A DNA stretch of 64,000 nt from positions 1,187,904 through 1,251,903 of the forward strand of contig JAESIW010000138.1 in assembly GCA_016802295.1 (NCBI GenBank). Direction: 5' to 3'. Numbering within the stretch: position 1 is the stretch's first letter; each line of letters starts with the position of its first letter. Shown in pieces: positions 24,125 to 35,952 of this stretch. The notes below the pieces were generated by a model that searched no databases, had not been told where the DNA came from, and worked only from the letters and a program-made list of their open reading frames with translations. Position numbers and translations under genes: made by a program. Source of the stretch: Brachionus rotundiformis (Eukaryota > Rotifera > Eurotatoria > Ploima > Brachionidae).

Positions 24125-25127
24125 TTAATTTTTAAAATTAATTAAATTCTGTGGATTTAAAATTTGTGAATCATTGACCACTGTTCGATAAGGTGGTGGC
24201 AAATCGTTCGAATAAGCTGAGTTGGTTCGACTAACGTAGTTGTAGAATGGCACATTGGTTACCATGCGCACTGTTTGTCGTTGTCTTCTTTTTATACATG
24301 ACAAAATAATGCAAACAATTAGGAAAAAAAAAACAAAAGAGAGCGAAAACATCAACCCTACAAAAAAATAAAAAAATAATTTTGGTCATTTTAAAGATAA
24401 AATTATCTCACAGTAATATCTATTATAAAACAAATAACAACATTTGTCTTCATATAATCCACAACAGTAGCTATCATAGTATTCTTTTAGAAAATAAAAA
24501 GTTTATTAAATTATTTTTGTCATTGAAAAAACAGTCTAGGGTGTCTTCTAATCTTGAAAGGTTATATTATTAATTGCTTTAAATTATAAAACAGTAATTT
24601 AAATTGAGAATGTTTATTTTTTTCATTATGTAATTTAGATTTTTAATGCTACAAAATATTAAACTTCAAAAGTTATTAATTTAAAATCAAATATATAAAA
24701 ATAAATTTTGAAAATTTGTTCTGTCATCTCATATATCAAATTAATAATCTTTAATTATAATATAGATAACTTTGACGTATTAGAATTTTAAATAAAATAA
24801 AATCAATTGAAAAAAATTGTAATGCCCTAGCCAATGTTAATATTAGATAATTTTTGAGGATTAGTAAGAGACGTTTATGTTTAAATCTGGTTTTTGAGCT
24901 TTTAAATTTAAAGTTTGCCAAATACGCTAATCAAATAACCAGATATATCTTCTAATAGAATTAAATGTCGTGCCTTACTTTAAAAAAAGCTATCTATTTT
25001 CAGACATGTCTCTTTTGAAATTATTGCTTATTGTCTTACCATTGCAAAAATTTTCTCCACATTTTCCGGCACTAGATGTCCAATTTAAAACACCAAATAT
25101 TGAGAGGAAAAAAATATTTTTAATCAT
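24125..25127 (-). CDS. WBP1/VOPP1-like single-pass membrane protein, PPxY present
   Basis: Three exons, 25127-25040, 24483-24412 and 24357-24125, joined through a 556-bp intron; about 130 residues. Signal peptide (MIKNIFFLSIFGVLNW), a short Cys-rich ectodomain with CGENFC and YDSYCCG-x5-CC, one transmembrane helix (SLSFVFFFLIVCIILSC), a KRRQRQ stop-transfer, and a cytoplasmic tail with NVPFYNY and LPPPY. The arrangement of YCCG...CC, transmembrane helix, basic patch and PPxY is that of WBP1/WBP1L/VOPP1 (WW-domain-binding adaptors of NEDD4-type ligases). It is paralogous to the next gene on the same strand. Exon limits rest on phase and alignment with that paralogue. The 556-bp intron shows no coding signal. 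Confidence 0.72.
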
Positions 25128-25318
25128 TTCAAACAAAATTTAGATTAATTTTTATTAAAAAAAAATTCAATTTAAATAGAAGTCTCATGATTATTTGTGT
25201 ACTCAGATAACAAGAGCTTTAAAACGTAAATATCATTCTCGTGTTTTTTATTTTATTAAAATTGTCTTTTAAAATTATGAAATTATTTTAAAATTTCATT
25301 TTGAATGTAAATAAAAGT

Positions 25319-25862
25319 TTAATTGAAATTAGGATTCATATAACCCTGAGTAAAAATTTTATTGTAATTATGTGGTAATTCAGGTCTAAAATTAGTAGCT
25401 GATGTATAAACCTGGGGTACATTTTGTCTCAAAATGATAACATTTCTTCTACGTCTTACTCTTAGACATGCCAAAACCAAGCATATTAAAATGAAAAAAA
25501 CTACTGATGTGATTCCAAAACCAATATCTATAATTATAAATTATAAAATTAAAAATTAATTCAAAATTCAAAGCATAAAACATACAAATATATGTTTTTG
25601 GATTTACGAAACAGCAGTCAGAATCATTATAGCCACAGCAATAAATGTCCAATGTATCTTTGGTTAAATTTGTTTAATAAATATTTAATTGAATTAAAAA
25701 ATTAAAAAATTAAAGATCAATTAAGTTTATTTTATCTTTAGTTTTGAATTTTTTAGAAAAATTCTTACTGCTATAACATATTTTTTGTCCGCATAATTTG
25801 GTCTCTGTTTGTATGGAACTGATCAATTGAGTTAAAAATAAAAGAGCAAAATATTTTATCAT
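25319..25862 (-). CDS. WBP1/VOPP1-like single-pass membrane protein, PPxY lost
   Basis: Three exons, 25862-25769, 25657-25586 and 25527-25319; about 124 residues; both introns have the same positions and phases as in the paralogue at 24125-25127. Signal peptide (MIKYFALLFLTQLISS), CGQKIC, DIYCCG-x5-CC, a transmembrane helix (SVVFFILICLVLACL), RVRRR, then NVPQVYTSATN. Where the paralogue has LPPPY this copy has LPHNY, so the WW-binding motif is absent. Likely a tandem duplicate that has changed partners, or a WW-independent form. Function inferred only from family resemblance. Confidence 0.72.
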
Positions 25863-26058
25863 TGTTGAAAAGTATTTGATAAATTAGTAATTTAGTAGAA
25901 AAATAAAATTTATTTAAATATTTTAATTTATCAATTTAAAACAAGATAAACAAATAATTATCAATTTAATTCATTTTTTTTTAAATTATCAAACAAAAAA
26001 ATTAAATATAATAATAAATATAATAAAATTATACTAGATGAAATAAAATTATTCTATT

Positions 26059-27423
26059 TCATCTATCAACAGTTAATTTTTTTCTACCATTATTAGCTAC
26101 CTTGTTTGAAAAAATTGTGCCATTACTATTATTGTTCCATTGAGGTGGATGCGGGTTTTTGATCGGATTTAGCTGATTGCTTCTAGTGCTTAGATTGGCC
26201 TTGTCAACTGGCTCTTCTTTTTTCGCCCTAAAACTTGCGGACACAAGACTCCTCTCCTTTACATACCTTTCGTACATATTCAGAGCCAATTTGGGGTTTT
26301 CGCTCTTAAATTCGGTCCATTGCGGCGAGCTGGTCAGGTCTATATTTTCCTTTTGGATAAAGCTTAGGCATTTTTTTTTCAATCGTTCATGGTTAAGCTC
26401 AAATGCCTCGATCAAAATGGGAATACATGTAAGCCTATTCAGCTGTCCTTCCATAAACACGAGACATGAAGTGCGCAAACCATTCAGCTCTAAGTAATCA
26501 GCTGCTTTCATGATGCTTTGTACATTTTTGTCACTAATGCCCTCAGTTTCACCTGAGTAAATAAAATTAATTATAAATGGCATTATATTGGGGTCGACTT
26601 CTTTAAGTTCAATTGTGTGTGAGCTTGGACCATTTTCTGGGTTGTAATTGGAGCTGTTGTTTAGCTGAGTGCTCAAGAACTCTCTTGACTCGTCTAGTTT
26701 GTTAAATTTATCTTTTCGGAAGCGGGCTTTGTCAGTCTTGACCGGGACAGGTGGCAATGGAGGAGGAAGAGGAGTGAGTGGTAGCGCTGGCAAAGAATCT
26801 ACCAAATTTTTGAGTACTGGAGACCGTGCCGCTATGATGGACCTATGAGCTGGATACTTTGTCTGATTGATATTTAAATAGCAATCGGTGTAAGCTTGAC
26901 TTTTAAGCAAGTTTTTCATATCGCGGATAAACTCGTATTTAGTCTTAAAATCATCTGTCATCTTGTCACATTTGGTCTGAATTTTTTCATTTGTTTTGGT
27001 CAAGTGGTCATTTCTTTCCTTCAAATGAGCTGTCTGTGCCTTTAAGTCCTCATTTTGACGGCGCAAATTGGCTATTTGTTTCTTCAGATCTTCATTAGTG
27101 CGAATGTCCGAGTCTATCCGATTGAGCTTGTGCTGCAAGTCGAATATCTCGGCATCTTTTTTGTCCAAAATTATTTTTAAAGTTTTGTAAGAAGGAGCAC
27201 ATTTTATACCTTTTTTTTAAAAAAAAAATTTCATTCAAAATTTATTTAAAATTTAATTTAATTATTATTAATTACATATTGTGGAAGGGGCATTTAGATT
27301 TTTTGCCGGTCGGCAAATGTCACACAGAATATAATTTCTTCCGCAAGTTTCACAAATCTTTAGCACGTCATTTGGTCTTTTTTCGTGCTTTTTGCACTCT
27401 CTCTTGCGTCTGGCTGAATCCAT
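26059..27423 (-). CDS. Cys-rich + coiled-coil + BTB/POZ protein
   Basis: Two exons, 27423-27276 and 27209-26059, intron 66 bp, about 432 residues. Residues 1-60 carry paired cysteines (CETCG, CDIC, CIKC) that look like a small zinc-binding module with the last pair completed across the splice. Residues about 65-140 are a heptad-rich coiled coil (DLQHKLNRID ... LRRQNEDLKAQ). A BTB fold follows: TDCYLNINQTKYPAHRSIIAARSPVL, then a Pro/Asp-rich insert of about 60 residues, then PFIINFIYSGE and BACK-like helices. No Kelch repeats. BTB proteins of this plan often act as Cullin-3 adaptors, but nothing here proves that. No specific orthologue recognised. Confidence 0.8.
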
Positions 27424-28806
27424 TTTTTTTTACAAATTTTGGAAAAATAAACGAGCTATGTTAATATATATTGTTTAAAATACATTGAGATTAAATTAAG
27501 ATGTAAATTTAAATATTTTGCCAAAACAAAAAAAATAAATCATATACCTAAGAGAATTAAGTGCGTTTCTCTTTTTTACCAAAATAATGGCAGGAGATAT
27601 GAAGCGAATAAGCAAGCGTGTTGAGCAATTATTTCAAAGGTGACAATAAATAAAATTAAAAAAAAAAATTCTATTTAATATTTTATTGAATTAATAATTA
27701 AGCTTTATGCCATGTTCCATCAGTGTAACTATGGATATGATGATTTTTAATTTCAAATGTTAAAAACATTGAAAGTATTTTTAGTGGTTTTGTTTACCAT
27801 GTTAATATTTTCCTTTATTTTCCCCCTAAATTATCATTTAAATATAACTATTGGCGTAATAAATTAAAATATAACAATATTTGATCTCTTGAATAGTTGG
27901 GATTAAAATTTTTAAATTTATCAAGTCACTTTATATTTGTTTACGAATCCACAGGGCTTTATTATTAATAAAATCAAATATCAAATATTAAGTCGTCAAT
28001 ATATTTGATTATAGTTCAAATAATTTCAAAAAAGTTTATAAAAATGTATTATTAATTCATAAATTTGTTTAATATAACAAAAATGGAAAGTTTTAAAAAT
28101 TTTTTCGATCAAATTATTCAATCAAGAGACTAATTTTGTAAATAAAGCAGGCCATTCTCTGCCATTATCAAGTGTATTTTCTTTAATTACGTTCCAACCG
28201 GATTTATTCAATAAAAAAAATAAATTTTGGCAAAAAACTACCCTCATGAACCAAATTTAGATTCTTAAAAAAATGCACAATCTAAAAATTTACTTCATTC
28301 AATTAATTTGGCAATGTGTATTTCAAAAACAGACAGAACAAAAGTATCTTTGTAAATTTTAATTTATCAAAATGGGAAGAATTTTTGCTCTGTTTTTTTG
28401 AAATTCACACTACGATTAATTTTTAAGAAATTTTAATAATCAAGTCAAATTTCATTAAAAAACATTGTTAAAAAATTTTAACTTTTTATTTCAAAATCAC
28501 TTAAGCTACCAGGCTAAAATTTAAAAATACTCAACTTACATCAACTTGTACTTGAAAAAATAAAACAAATTATATTAAATTAAGAAAAAATAAATAGTAA
28601 AAAACTAAATTGCTTTATTCAGATTTTAATCAAATTTAAAAAAAAATCAAATTTTAATTATAAAAATCCTTATAATAATGAGTTCTTTTTATCAAAAAAA
28701 AAATAATGAAAATAATAAAATTGATAATTATTTAAATTATTGCTTAGGTATTTGATCCATCAGGTGTTTCATAAAATAAATTAAAAATATAAAATTTTGA
28801 TTTATC
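27424..28806. other. AT-rich intergenic region with one orphan 5' exon-like signal
   Basis: No gene supportable. At 27587-27639 an ATG opens 17 codons (MAGDMKRISKRVEQLFQ) and ends in a canonical AG|GTGACA donor, but I could not find a downstream exon. The remainder is A/T-rich. Confidence 0.4.
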
Positions 28807-30546
28807 TCAAACAGTTGTCTCGCTGTTCAGCTTGAGCACAAATTTGTTTCTTTTTGGATCCAAGATATCTTCAATTAGGTTAAATCTTGGCAAACGTTTA
28901 CATGTACACATCAATGTAACCTCGTTTTGTTTTAAAACAAACATTAAATTATCTTCCAAAGACTCAAATAGAGCCAAATCACTGATCAATATCCAATTTT
29001 GATCAATTTTTTTATGAAATTGTGGATTAAAAAATGCACCTAATTGAGCTCGTTCATTAAAAATCAACTTTTCTCCATTTAAGTATCTTTGCAGGAAAGA
29101 TCTTGGTGACATGTCATAGGAAACACATTGAGCAAGATGTGCCAAGATGTCCTCTCTGGAAAAGAATGGCTGTTGGCGAGTAATCCGCAAATAGCGACGC
29201 AGATCGCGCGCTATTGTGGTAAAAATTGCTTGAGCTGCTTCCAATGGTTCCATCAAAGCGGTCGAGCTGTTGCTCGAGTTGGTGTCGTATTGGTAACGAC
29301 GAACCTGAGTGAACGCTTCTTCAGTTGCTGTCACCAGTCTTGCTCGGCGCTTGCGCAATCTTCTCTCATACTCATACTCTTCATAAAACCTGTCATTGGC
29401 ACTGAAGTTTCCTCCAATTACACTTCTGGAATCTGGATTCATTCTGGAAGCTGATTTTTTCTTCAGCATGAGATTTGTCTCAGTTTTAATTGACTGATTA
29501 TCATCAAAATCGTCATTGTAGTTTTTGGAAGAAGCGGACATATTTCTGGACCTTTTTTTTTCCACAGTCTGCTCAATTTGAGACAATTGGATGCCTCGAC
29601 GGCGGTGAGCGTTCTCCAACCAAGGATTATAAGCCTTAAAGTCCCTGTAGTAATTTTCTAACAGGAATATTGCGGCTTTTTGTATGCTCATTTTTCCCAA
29701 TGGATACTCCATCTGTTCCCCATCTGGTGACCGCACTATTTTGATCACAAACTCGGACCTAATGTGTCTCAATTCAAGTACAAACACAGATATCACATAG
29801 ATAAACAACAATACGTCCACATAAGACTCGGTAAACTGCAAAATTCGATAATAGTCTTGAATTTTGGTCTCCACTATGCGAATTACATAGAATAGCCAAT
29901 AGGAAAATGTCATAATGGACATTAGGAACAAGATAACTAGTTTAAGTTCATAGGCGCGCGGCAAACTTGTCCTTGGTTTGCGCGCAAATATGGCCCATGT
30001 GCCAAATAAAAGTATAAATAGCTTAAAGGATATACCAATTAGAATGCTCTCACACTCTAAGCCACATTCGGATATTTGCCAACTTTGGTAAAATATCCAT
30101 CTTGGAAATATGATGAATAATATTGGACTAATAAATGAGCAGACTGATGCACAAAATATGCAAATAAAACCAAAATATTTGTAAATTTTGTTGATTAGTT
30201 TTTTTATAATTCCCTCTTGTGGATGATGGTGGTCAGTCATTTCGAACAAAAGATTTCTACTCTCTTTTGAGTATAAACCTCCGGGTCTGCTTGTGTAATG
30301 AGACGAACGGCCGTCTTCGGTCATGTCGTCATTGTAGTCACTCAATTCGCCAGTAATACCAGTGGCATTGTCGTTCCAATCTTGCTGTGGCAAGATTTGA
30401 ACCTGAATTTGTTGAGATTGTGTTTGATTTGATTGAACTTGCTGATGAGTTTGGTAATGCTGACCATGGTCTGGATTCATGTCGTATATATTCTGGTTGG
30501 GAAAAAACTCCTGTCTCTCCACATAGTTGTTCATGTATTGTGACAT
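28807..30546 (-). CDS. VANGL: Van Gogh-like / Strabismus planar cell polarity protein
   Basis: Core planar-cell-polarity membrane protein that binds Prickle and Dishevelled. Single exon, 579 residues (human VANGL2 521). A Gln-rich N-terminus and phospho-Ser patch (SSHYTSRPGG) precede four transmembrane helices at about 125-285 (GFICIFCASVCSFISPIL; LIGISFKLFILLFGTWA; ILFLMSIMTFSYWLFYV; VLLFIYVISVFVLEL). The conserved cytoplasmic tail follows (RSPDGEQMEYPLGKMSIQKA, AFTQVRRYQ, EAAQAIFTTIARDLRRYLRI) and the protein ends in ETTV, a class I PDZ ligand as in the family (ETSV). Complete and intronless. Confidence 0.97.
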   Translation of the reverse strand: MSQYMNNYVERQEFFPNQNIYDMNPDHGQHYQTHQQVQSNQTQSQQIQVQILPQQDWNDNATGITGELSDYNDDMTEDGRSSHYTSRPGGLYSKESRNLLFEMTDHHHPQEGIIKKLINKIYKYFGFICIFCASVCSFISPILFIIFPRWIFYQSWQISECGLECESILIGISFKLFILLFGTWAIFARKPRTSLPRAYELKLVILFLMSIMTFSYWLFYVIRIVETKIQDYYRILQFTESYVDVLLFIYVISVFVLELRHIRSEFVIKIVRSPDGEQMEYPLGKMSIQKAAIFLLENYYRDFKAYNPWLENAHRRRGIQLSQIEQTVEKKRSRNMSASSKNYNDDFDDNQSIKTETNLMLKKKSASRMNPDSRSVIGGNFSANDRFYEEYEYERRLRKRRARLVTATEEAFTQVRRYQYDTNSSNSSTALMEPLEAAQAIFTTIARDLRRYLRITRQQPFFSREDILAHLAQCVSYDMSPRSFLQRYLNGEKLIFNERAQLGAFFNPQFHKKIDQNWILISDLALFESLEDNLMFVLKQNEVTLMCTCKRLPRFNLIEDILDPKRNKFVLKLNSETTV

Positions 30547-30893
30547 GGCAAATTTATTCGGTGGATAAAAATTTTACAAAAAAATTAACTAAATAGCTGT
30601 TTTAAAAATTTTAATTGTTAAAAAAAGCTTTTAAAAAAAATTTAAGATCTTTATTTACTCCAATTTAAGAACATTTGTCCATGTGATTAAAATTTTAAGC
30701 TCTAGATCTGAGCTCAAGTGCATACACTTGATTAATGAATAAAACTTAATTTCAGATAGACTGGAAGTAGATCGAGTATCACGTGGTTAATAGGTTTACA
30801 AAAGACAGGTTAGTAATTTTATTCAAAAATTTTTAAAAGTACATAGCATATAAGAAAATATAATTTTATAGTGGTGAATAATTTTATTCTAAA
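30547..30893. promoter_or_regulatory. divergent intergenic region Vangl / PMVK
   Basis: 347 bp between divergent genes. It presumably holds both promoters. No specific element recognised. Confidence 0.35.
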
Positions 30894-31511
30894 ATGAGTG
30901 TTGATCGTAGTCCCACTTTAGTTCTTTTGTTAAGTGGTAAACGAAAGTGTGGCAAAGATTTTATAAGTGAAAAGCTTTTAGAATATTTCAAAACGCATGA
31001 AAGAGTATTTCTTTTACCAATTACCATCTCGGCACCATTGAAGCGAGCATATGCCAAAGAAAATGGTCTTGACTATGAAAAACTGCTCGATTCTAGCGAG
31101 TATAAAGAAATCTATCGGCTGAAAATGATCGAATGGAGCGAATTAAAGCGCGATATTAATCCGGGATATTTTTGCCAACTAGCTCTGGATGAAAGCTTCT
31201 CAAAACTTGACCATAATCAGTTAAATAATAAATGCTTGATTATTTTGGTTACGGACATCCGGCGTAAAACAGATATTGAATTTTTTAGACACACTTTTGG
31301 TAGAAAAGTAAGGACTGTTAGAATTGAAGCGGATGAGGCAACAAGAAAAGATCGAAATTGGATTTTTACCAAAGGTGTTGATGATGCCAAGTCAGAATGT
31401 GATTTAGATGATGTAGATAATTTTGATTTTAGAATAGTTAATAACAATAATGAAGAAATGATGTCTAAATTTAATTTATTTATAAATTTTATTGAAAATT
31501 ATAAAGAATAA
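30894..31511 (+). CDS. PMVK: phosphomevalonate kinase, animal type
   Basis: Converts 5-phosphomevalonate to 5-diphosphomevalonate with ATP in the mevalonate pathway (cytosol/peroxisome). Single exon, 205 residues (human 192). The NMP-kinase-like P-loop SGKRKCGKDF is at about 14-23. PLKRAYAKENGLDYEKLLDS and the WSELKR...PGYFCQ block match the animal PMVK fold, and VTDIRRKTDIEFF and WIFTKGVDDAKSECDLDD give the conserved C-terminal nucleotide/substrate region. It is not the GHMP-type enzyme of fungi and plants. The last residues lack a clear SKL peroxisomal signal. Confidence 0.95.
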   Translation: MSVDRSPTLVLLLSGKRKCGKDFISEKLLEYFKTHERVFLLPITISAPLKRAYAKENGLDYEKLLDSSEYKEIYRLKMIEWSELKRDINPGYFCQLALDESFSKLDHNQLNNKCLIILVTDIRRKTDIEFFRHTFGRKVRTVRIEADEATRKDRNWIFTKGVDDAKSECDLDDVDNFDFRIVNNNNEEMMSKFNLFINFIENYKE

Positions 31512-31621
31512 TTTTTTATTAAAAAAATTTTATTTTTTTATTTTTAAAATTACACAAACTCAAAAATTTAATTAGTGTCTATATCTAGTCAAGCTAGTAT
31601 ATATATAGATATTTTTTTTGC

Positions 31622-32616
31622 TCAGCAGTATTTTCTTAATAGGTCCAAATCTTCGGAACTCAGGTCCAAACAACTGCCCCACTCTTCGTCACTAATTACA
31701 TCATCATTGTTCGAGTCACACTCGTTCAAAAATGGCTGAATACAGTTTTCCAAGGCCTTTATTGAGCTGATCAATGTGCTCAACTCTTCTTTTTGAATTA
31801 GACTTAAAAAATTTTTAGAAATGTTGTTTACTAATTTCCTAAATATAATTATATTACTGATCTTTGGATTTATCTAATTGGCAAAATTCGAATGCAACAC
31901 CAGCAGTCCAGTATTTTTCCACATTTTTATTCTTTAGCTTTTCGGCCAATTCAACCAAATTTATGTACTTGGGGTCCAAGTCTTTTCTCTGATTCTTCGA
32001 ATAATAATTTGAATAAATTATTAAACTAATTGGTTAAATGTATCTATGCTTACCAAGATTATCAAGACCTCATTAAGCCATTGTTTCATACGAGATGGGA
32101 AAACTTCTTTTTCTTGTTCAGTACACTCGCCAATGTCTAATAAATTAGAGTAAAAATTTAAAGTTATTAATTGGCTAAATTACATCTGCATTCTCCGTAA
32201 TAATCCAATTTTTCTTCCAAGACCGAAGCATCATTGCATTTGGTATCAGAATTTTTGCACCAGCACTTTTCACGGTAAAAATGACAGTCTGAGACATAAG
32301 TTTTGTTGGATGTGGAGCAAATTTTTTGTCTATCGTCCTTGGGAGGATCACACGTCTGAATGCATTGACAGGCAGGCTTAGAATCTATGATTATGCATTG
32401 TTCACCTGGAGCGCATTTGTGGTCTTCACAAAGATCAACCACGTTTTCTTCTGGCACCTCTAGCAAATCCATGTCTGGCTCGATAACTGACACTTGCAGA
32501 CTCATGTCATCCTTTAAAATTTAATCCTTAATTCCATCTTTTACTTAGGGTAGCACACTTACGGCTAAGGTTGATGATAAGATTCCAACTATTACCAATA
32601 TAGATAGAGATTTCAT
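31622..32616 (-). CDS. SPARC: SPARC / osteonectin
   Basis: Secreted calcium-binding matricellular glycoprotein that chaperones collagen IV in basement membranes. Five exons: 32616-32563, 32511-32184, 32136-32054, 31994-31858 and 31838-31622; about 272 residues (human 303). Exon 1 is the signal peptide (MKSLSILVIVGILSSTLA). A short acidic segment (IEPDMDLLEVPEENVVDL) is followed by the follistatin-like/Kazal module (CEDHKCAPGEQC ... CTC-like ... YVSDCHFYREKC ... LDYYGECRYIGEC). The extracellular calcium domain has FPSRMKQWLNEVL and a final EF-hand (CDSNNDDVISDEEWGSC). Only the second EF-hand is clear; the first is weak. The acidic N-terminal domain is short, as in other invertebrate SPARCs. 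Confidence 0.93.
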
Positions 32617-35600
32617 CTTCAAGTTATCTAAATAATAACTAACTAATGAAAGTTGTATATAAATAAATTCTAAGTATCAATAGGGAATAGATTATTGAAT
32701 AAAAATGTGATAGTTTGAAATTTAAGGCAAAAATTAATAATCTTAGTTATCTAATCTTAAGAAGAATAATAACTAATGACTCAAACAAAAAAAAAATAAA
32801 ACTAAATCAAAAAATGAAGGAGAAAATTTAAGCTTTTTCCGAAGGCATATCAATTTAAAGTTTTTCATTTATTTATTTAGAAGATATTTCTCTATTTCTG
32901 TTTCTAGAATGATATTTCCAAAGCCTTCTAGTGTTAAAAACAATTTGATTTTTCTTCTTAATATAAATTCTTAAACTAATCTAAAAAATTTTTCTACATA
33001 TATCATCAAGTTTAAAAGACTTATCTTAAACTTGTATTTGATAGATCATCTTTTTTTTTATTTCTAACTTTTATTCAGGCCATAAAAATGATAAATTCCG
33101 TATACAAGTTTTAGCCAATTGCTGCTATATATCTTGATATTTTAATCCATTAAAAATACATAATCAATTTGATTAATCCCTCGATGCCAAAAGATAAGCT
33201 CAACAAGATTCAAAAATTCACAAACTGTTAATAAATTCGATTTTAAAACTTTTAATATTTGAGCTAATATTATCTTATCTGTTATTGTTTTAATCAGAAG
33301 GATCTCATTTAAAAAGAAAAAAATGTAAAAATCGATTGATTTATTTTATAAAAGCTATTTTTGTTATCCTTGTGTTAAAATAGATAAAAAAATTTAATAA
33401 AAAATATCATAGAGGAGAATTTTGTTCCGTTTTTAAGGAAAGAAATGGCCGAGGAAACAAACAAGCAATGAAGCCTAAGTGAATTTCTGTCAATAATTGG
33501 TTTTGGATTTCAGAAATTAAAACCAAATATTACCGCCCTTGTTCAAATAGTTTTGTGCTATCTTAAAGAAAAATAAAACTATGTAATTTTAATTAAATGC
33601 TGATTTAGAACTGAAATTTATCTAGCTGAGTAAATGCTTTTAACTGCTGGACCAACATCGCTCAGTGGCCAATTAAATATAGCACAAATAGATTATCGAT
33701 TTCGGCTCTAATTTGGTTTTAATTTCATTTTATGGTCAATACCATTTATTTATAATAACAAATATATTAGATTTTTCATTCCAAACATAATATTCTTCAA
33801 AGAGAAACGCTTAACTTTCTTAGGAATAATTAATATTTATTTTTTTGAATGTTTTTCTAGAAATTGTATTGAGATTAAGGAATCTTTTGGCTTTCAGTCA
33901 ATGAACTCTATCATAAAACATTCCATTATGAAAATTAATCCTTTTTATCATTTTTCTTTGTAAGAGCTTCACTTTTAAATAAATTTTTTTCTTTATAAAA
34001 AACTTTTCTATAAAATTAAAAAGTTAATAACTTGATTAGAAAAATATGACTTCCTCTTGGATGATTTTCAAAAAAAAGCGGTGCTGATAAAACAAATTGA
34101 TATACCAGCTATTTATAAAAAGTTGGGAACAGATGCATTTTTTGAAAACAATGGTATTAGCTACAGTAAATAATTGTAGAAAATTCTGAGGTTTATTATT
34201 ATATATAATGGTTAATGTTAACAAAAATAAATTGTTTATTTATATTAAAGGTTTATTCACTTTTCGGTTTGAAAATATTTTTTGTTCGCTGGAACTCTTT
34301 ATATCTAATTGAATTTGAAGTTAATATGAACTTTTGTTCCCATTATAGTGGCTTTATAACTGTGTGTTTACTCTATTATATAATTAATTGAACTTTTATT
34401 TTATCTTATCGTTGAATTTAAATTTCTAATTAAAAATAAATAAATATAAAAAAGGGATATCGAAATAAAAAATTTTAATTTATATTTTTTCCGCTCCACA
34501 AATGATTGTTTTATAATAAATTGTATTTGATTCTTTTAAAGATGATTAATAAAGAAGATAAGATTATTAATTTTAAACAAATTTATTAAAGATTGTTAGG
34601 TAATTAAGTATTCAAAAAAAAAGGTTAATAAAGTATTGAGAAAAAATGATTTTTATATTACTGGGTATATTATTTTAAAGATTTATCTATGAAAAATCGA
34701 AATCTTAATTTATTTTAATTACAATTAAAATTTTCTAATTTGATTGAAAATAAATCAAAGTATTTAATTCAAGATATAAAAGAAACATAATAGAACCAAT
34801 GCCAAAGCTTTCTAATGGATCGAAAAGTTCTCTTTTTTACAAAGCTATCAAACTTCTCAGCATTTAATTATTAAATGATTTTTTTAAATATTTGAAGCAT
34901 TTTCTTAGAATATAATAAATAACAAACTAATATTTTTTTGTAATATTATCTAATATTATATAATAATTGAAGATTATTGTTTAAATTTGAATAAAACTTT
35001 TAAATTATATAATTTATCATTTTTCTTGAATCTTTGGTCCAAGTATTTTAAGATTTAAATTCTCAAATACAAAAAATATCAATGTAATAAAAAACAACTA
35101 AAAATCCTAAATTTATGCTTTAGTCTCCATAAATTGAAGCCTTTTTTAACAGATTGATCATTGACTTTTGATTCAGAATCATACTAATTAATAACCATTT
35201 ATGTAATTTGAAGTTAAAGAATAAAAGTTTGGGAATAATTTTATTATTTGTAATTTAAAATTAATATTTTATTTATTAATTATAACTCTAACTTTTGGCT
35301 TTTATTTTTATTGTATTTTTTGTTTTATTTTTAACTTTACATCGCCTCCAAGGCGTTTATTAAAATAAGTACCAATGGACAGAAAAACACAATCAAAAAG
35401 TTAATTTTAGATAGTTTTAGTTTAAGCTTATCATATGCCTAATGATGTTAAATGTTGGACTGAGTATCATATTATTTATAGAATTATTTATTAATTTTTA
35501 TATTGTATTCAATAATTGTTTATATTAAATGTGTAATTTTAAATTTTCATTGAATTTTTGAATGTTTTGAATCTCTCAAATGGAAATAAAATTTATCTTA

Positions 35601-35801
35601 TTATAGTGGTCTGATAACAAGTGAGTTGCAAACATATTTTGACAATTAAGTATTCGAGGCTTACACTGTAAACAAGAGATGTTTTATTCTGAGAATAATT
35701 CAACAAAGATACAAAAAAAATTTGTCTGATCTTGACATGATTGTAAAACTCTTCATTTAAATGAAAAAGTATTAGATAAATTTTATTTATTTATTTATTT
35801 T
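32617..35801. other. gene-poor AT-rich region
   Basis: About 3.2 kb with no supportable gene. Small open frames here have no domain, start context or codon bias. A short perfect hairpin (CGCCT-CCA-AGGCG) lies at 35343-35355 in otherwise A/T-rich DNA and may belong to an old retroelement tail. Confidence 0.5.
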
Positions 35802-35921
35802 ATATTAGTCAATAATAATAACCAGTACAAAAACAGACTGGATGATGTCGGTAGAAATATTAAAAAATAGTCTTCCTGCTATGCCATTTTAGATTAACTA
35901 AACTGATCGTAGAATATAAAC

Positions 35922-35952
<31 letters not shown>
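35802..35952 (+). mobile_element. 3' end of a non-LTR retrotransposon (LINE) with (ATT)n tail
   Basis: The frame at 35802-35870 encodes NNNQYKNRLDDVGRNIKK and a stop. This is the FKxRLD-type C-terminus commonly seen at the end of LINE reverse transcriptases, and it matches the fragment at 38887-39126. About 50 bp after the stop a (TAT)n run at 35922-35952 looks like the microsatellite tail of the element. It is severely 5'-truncated and dead. Confidence 0.7.
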
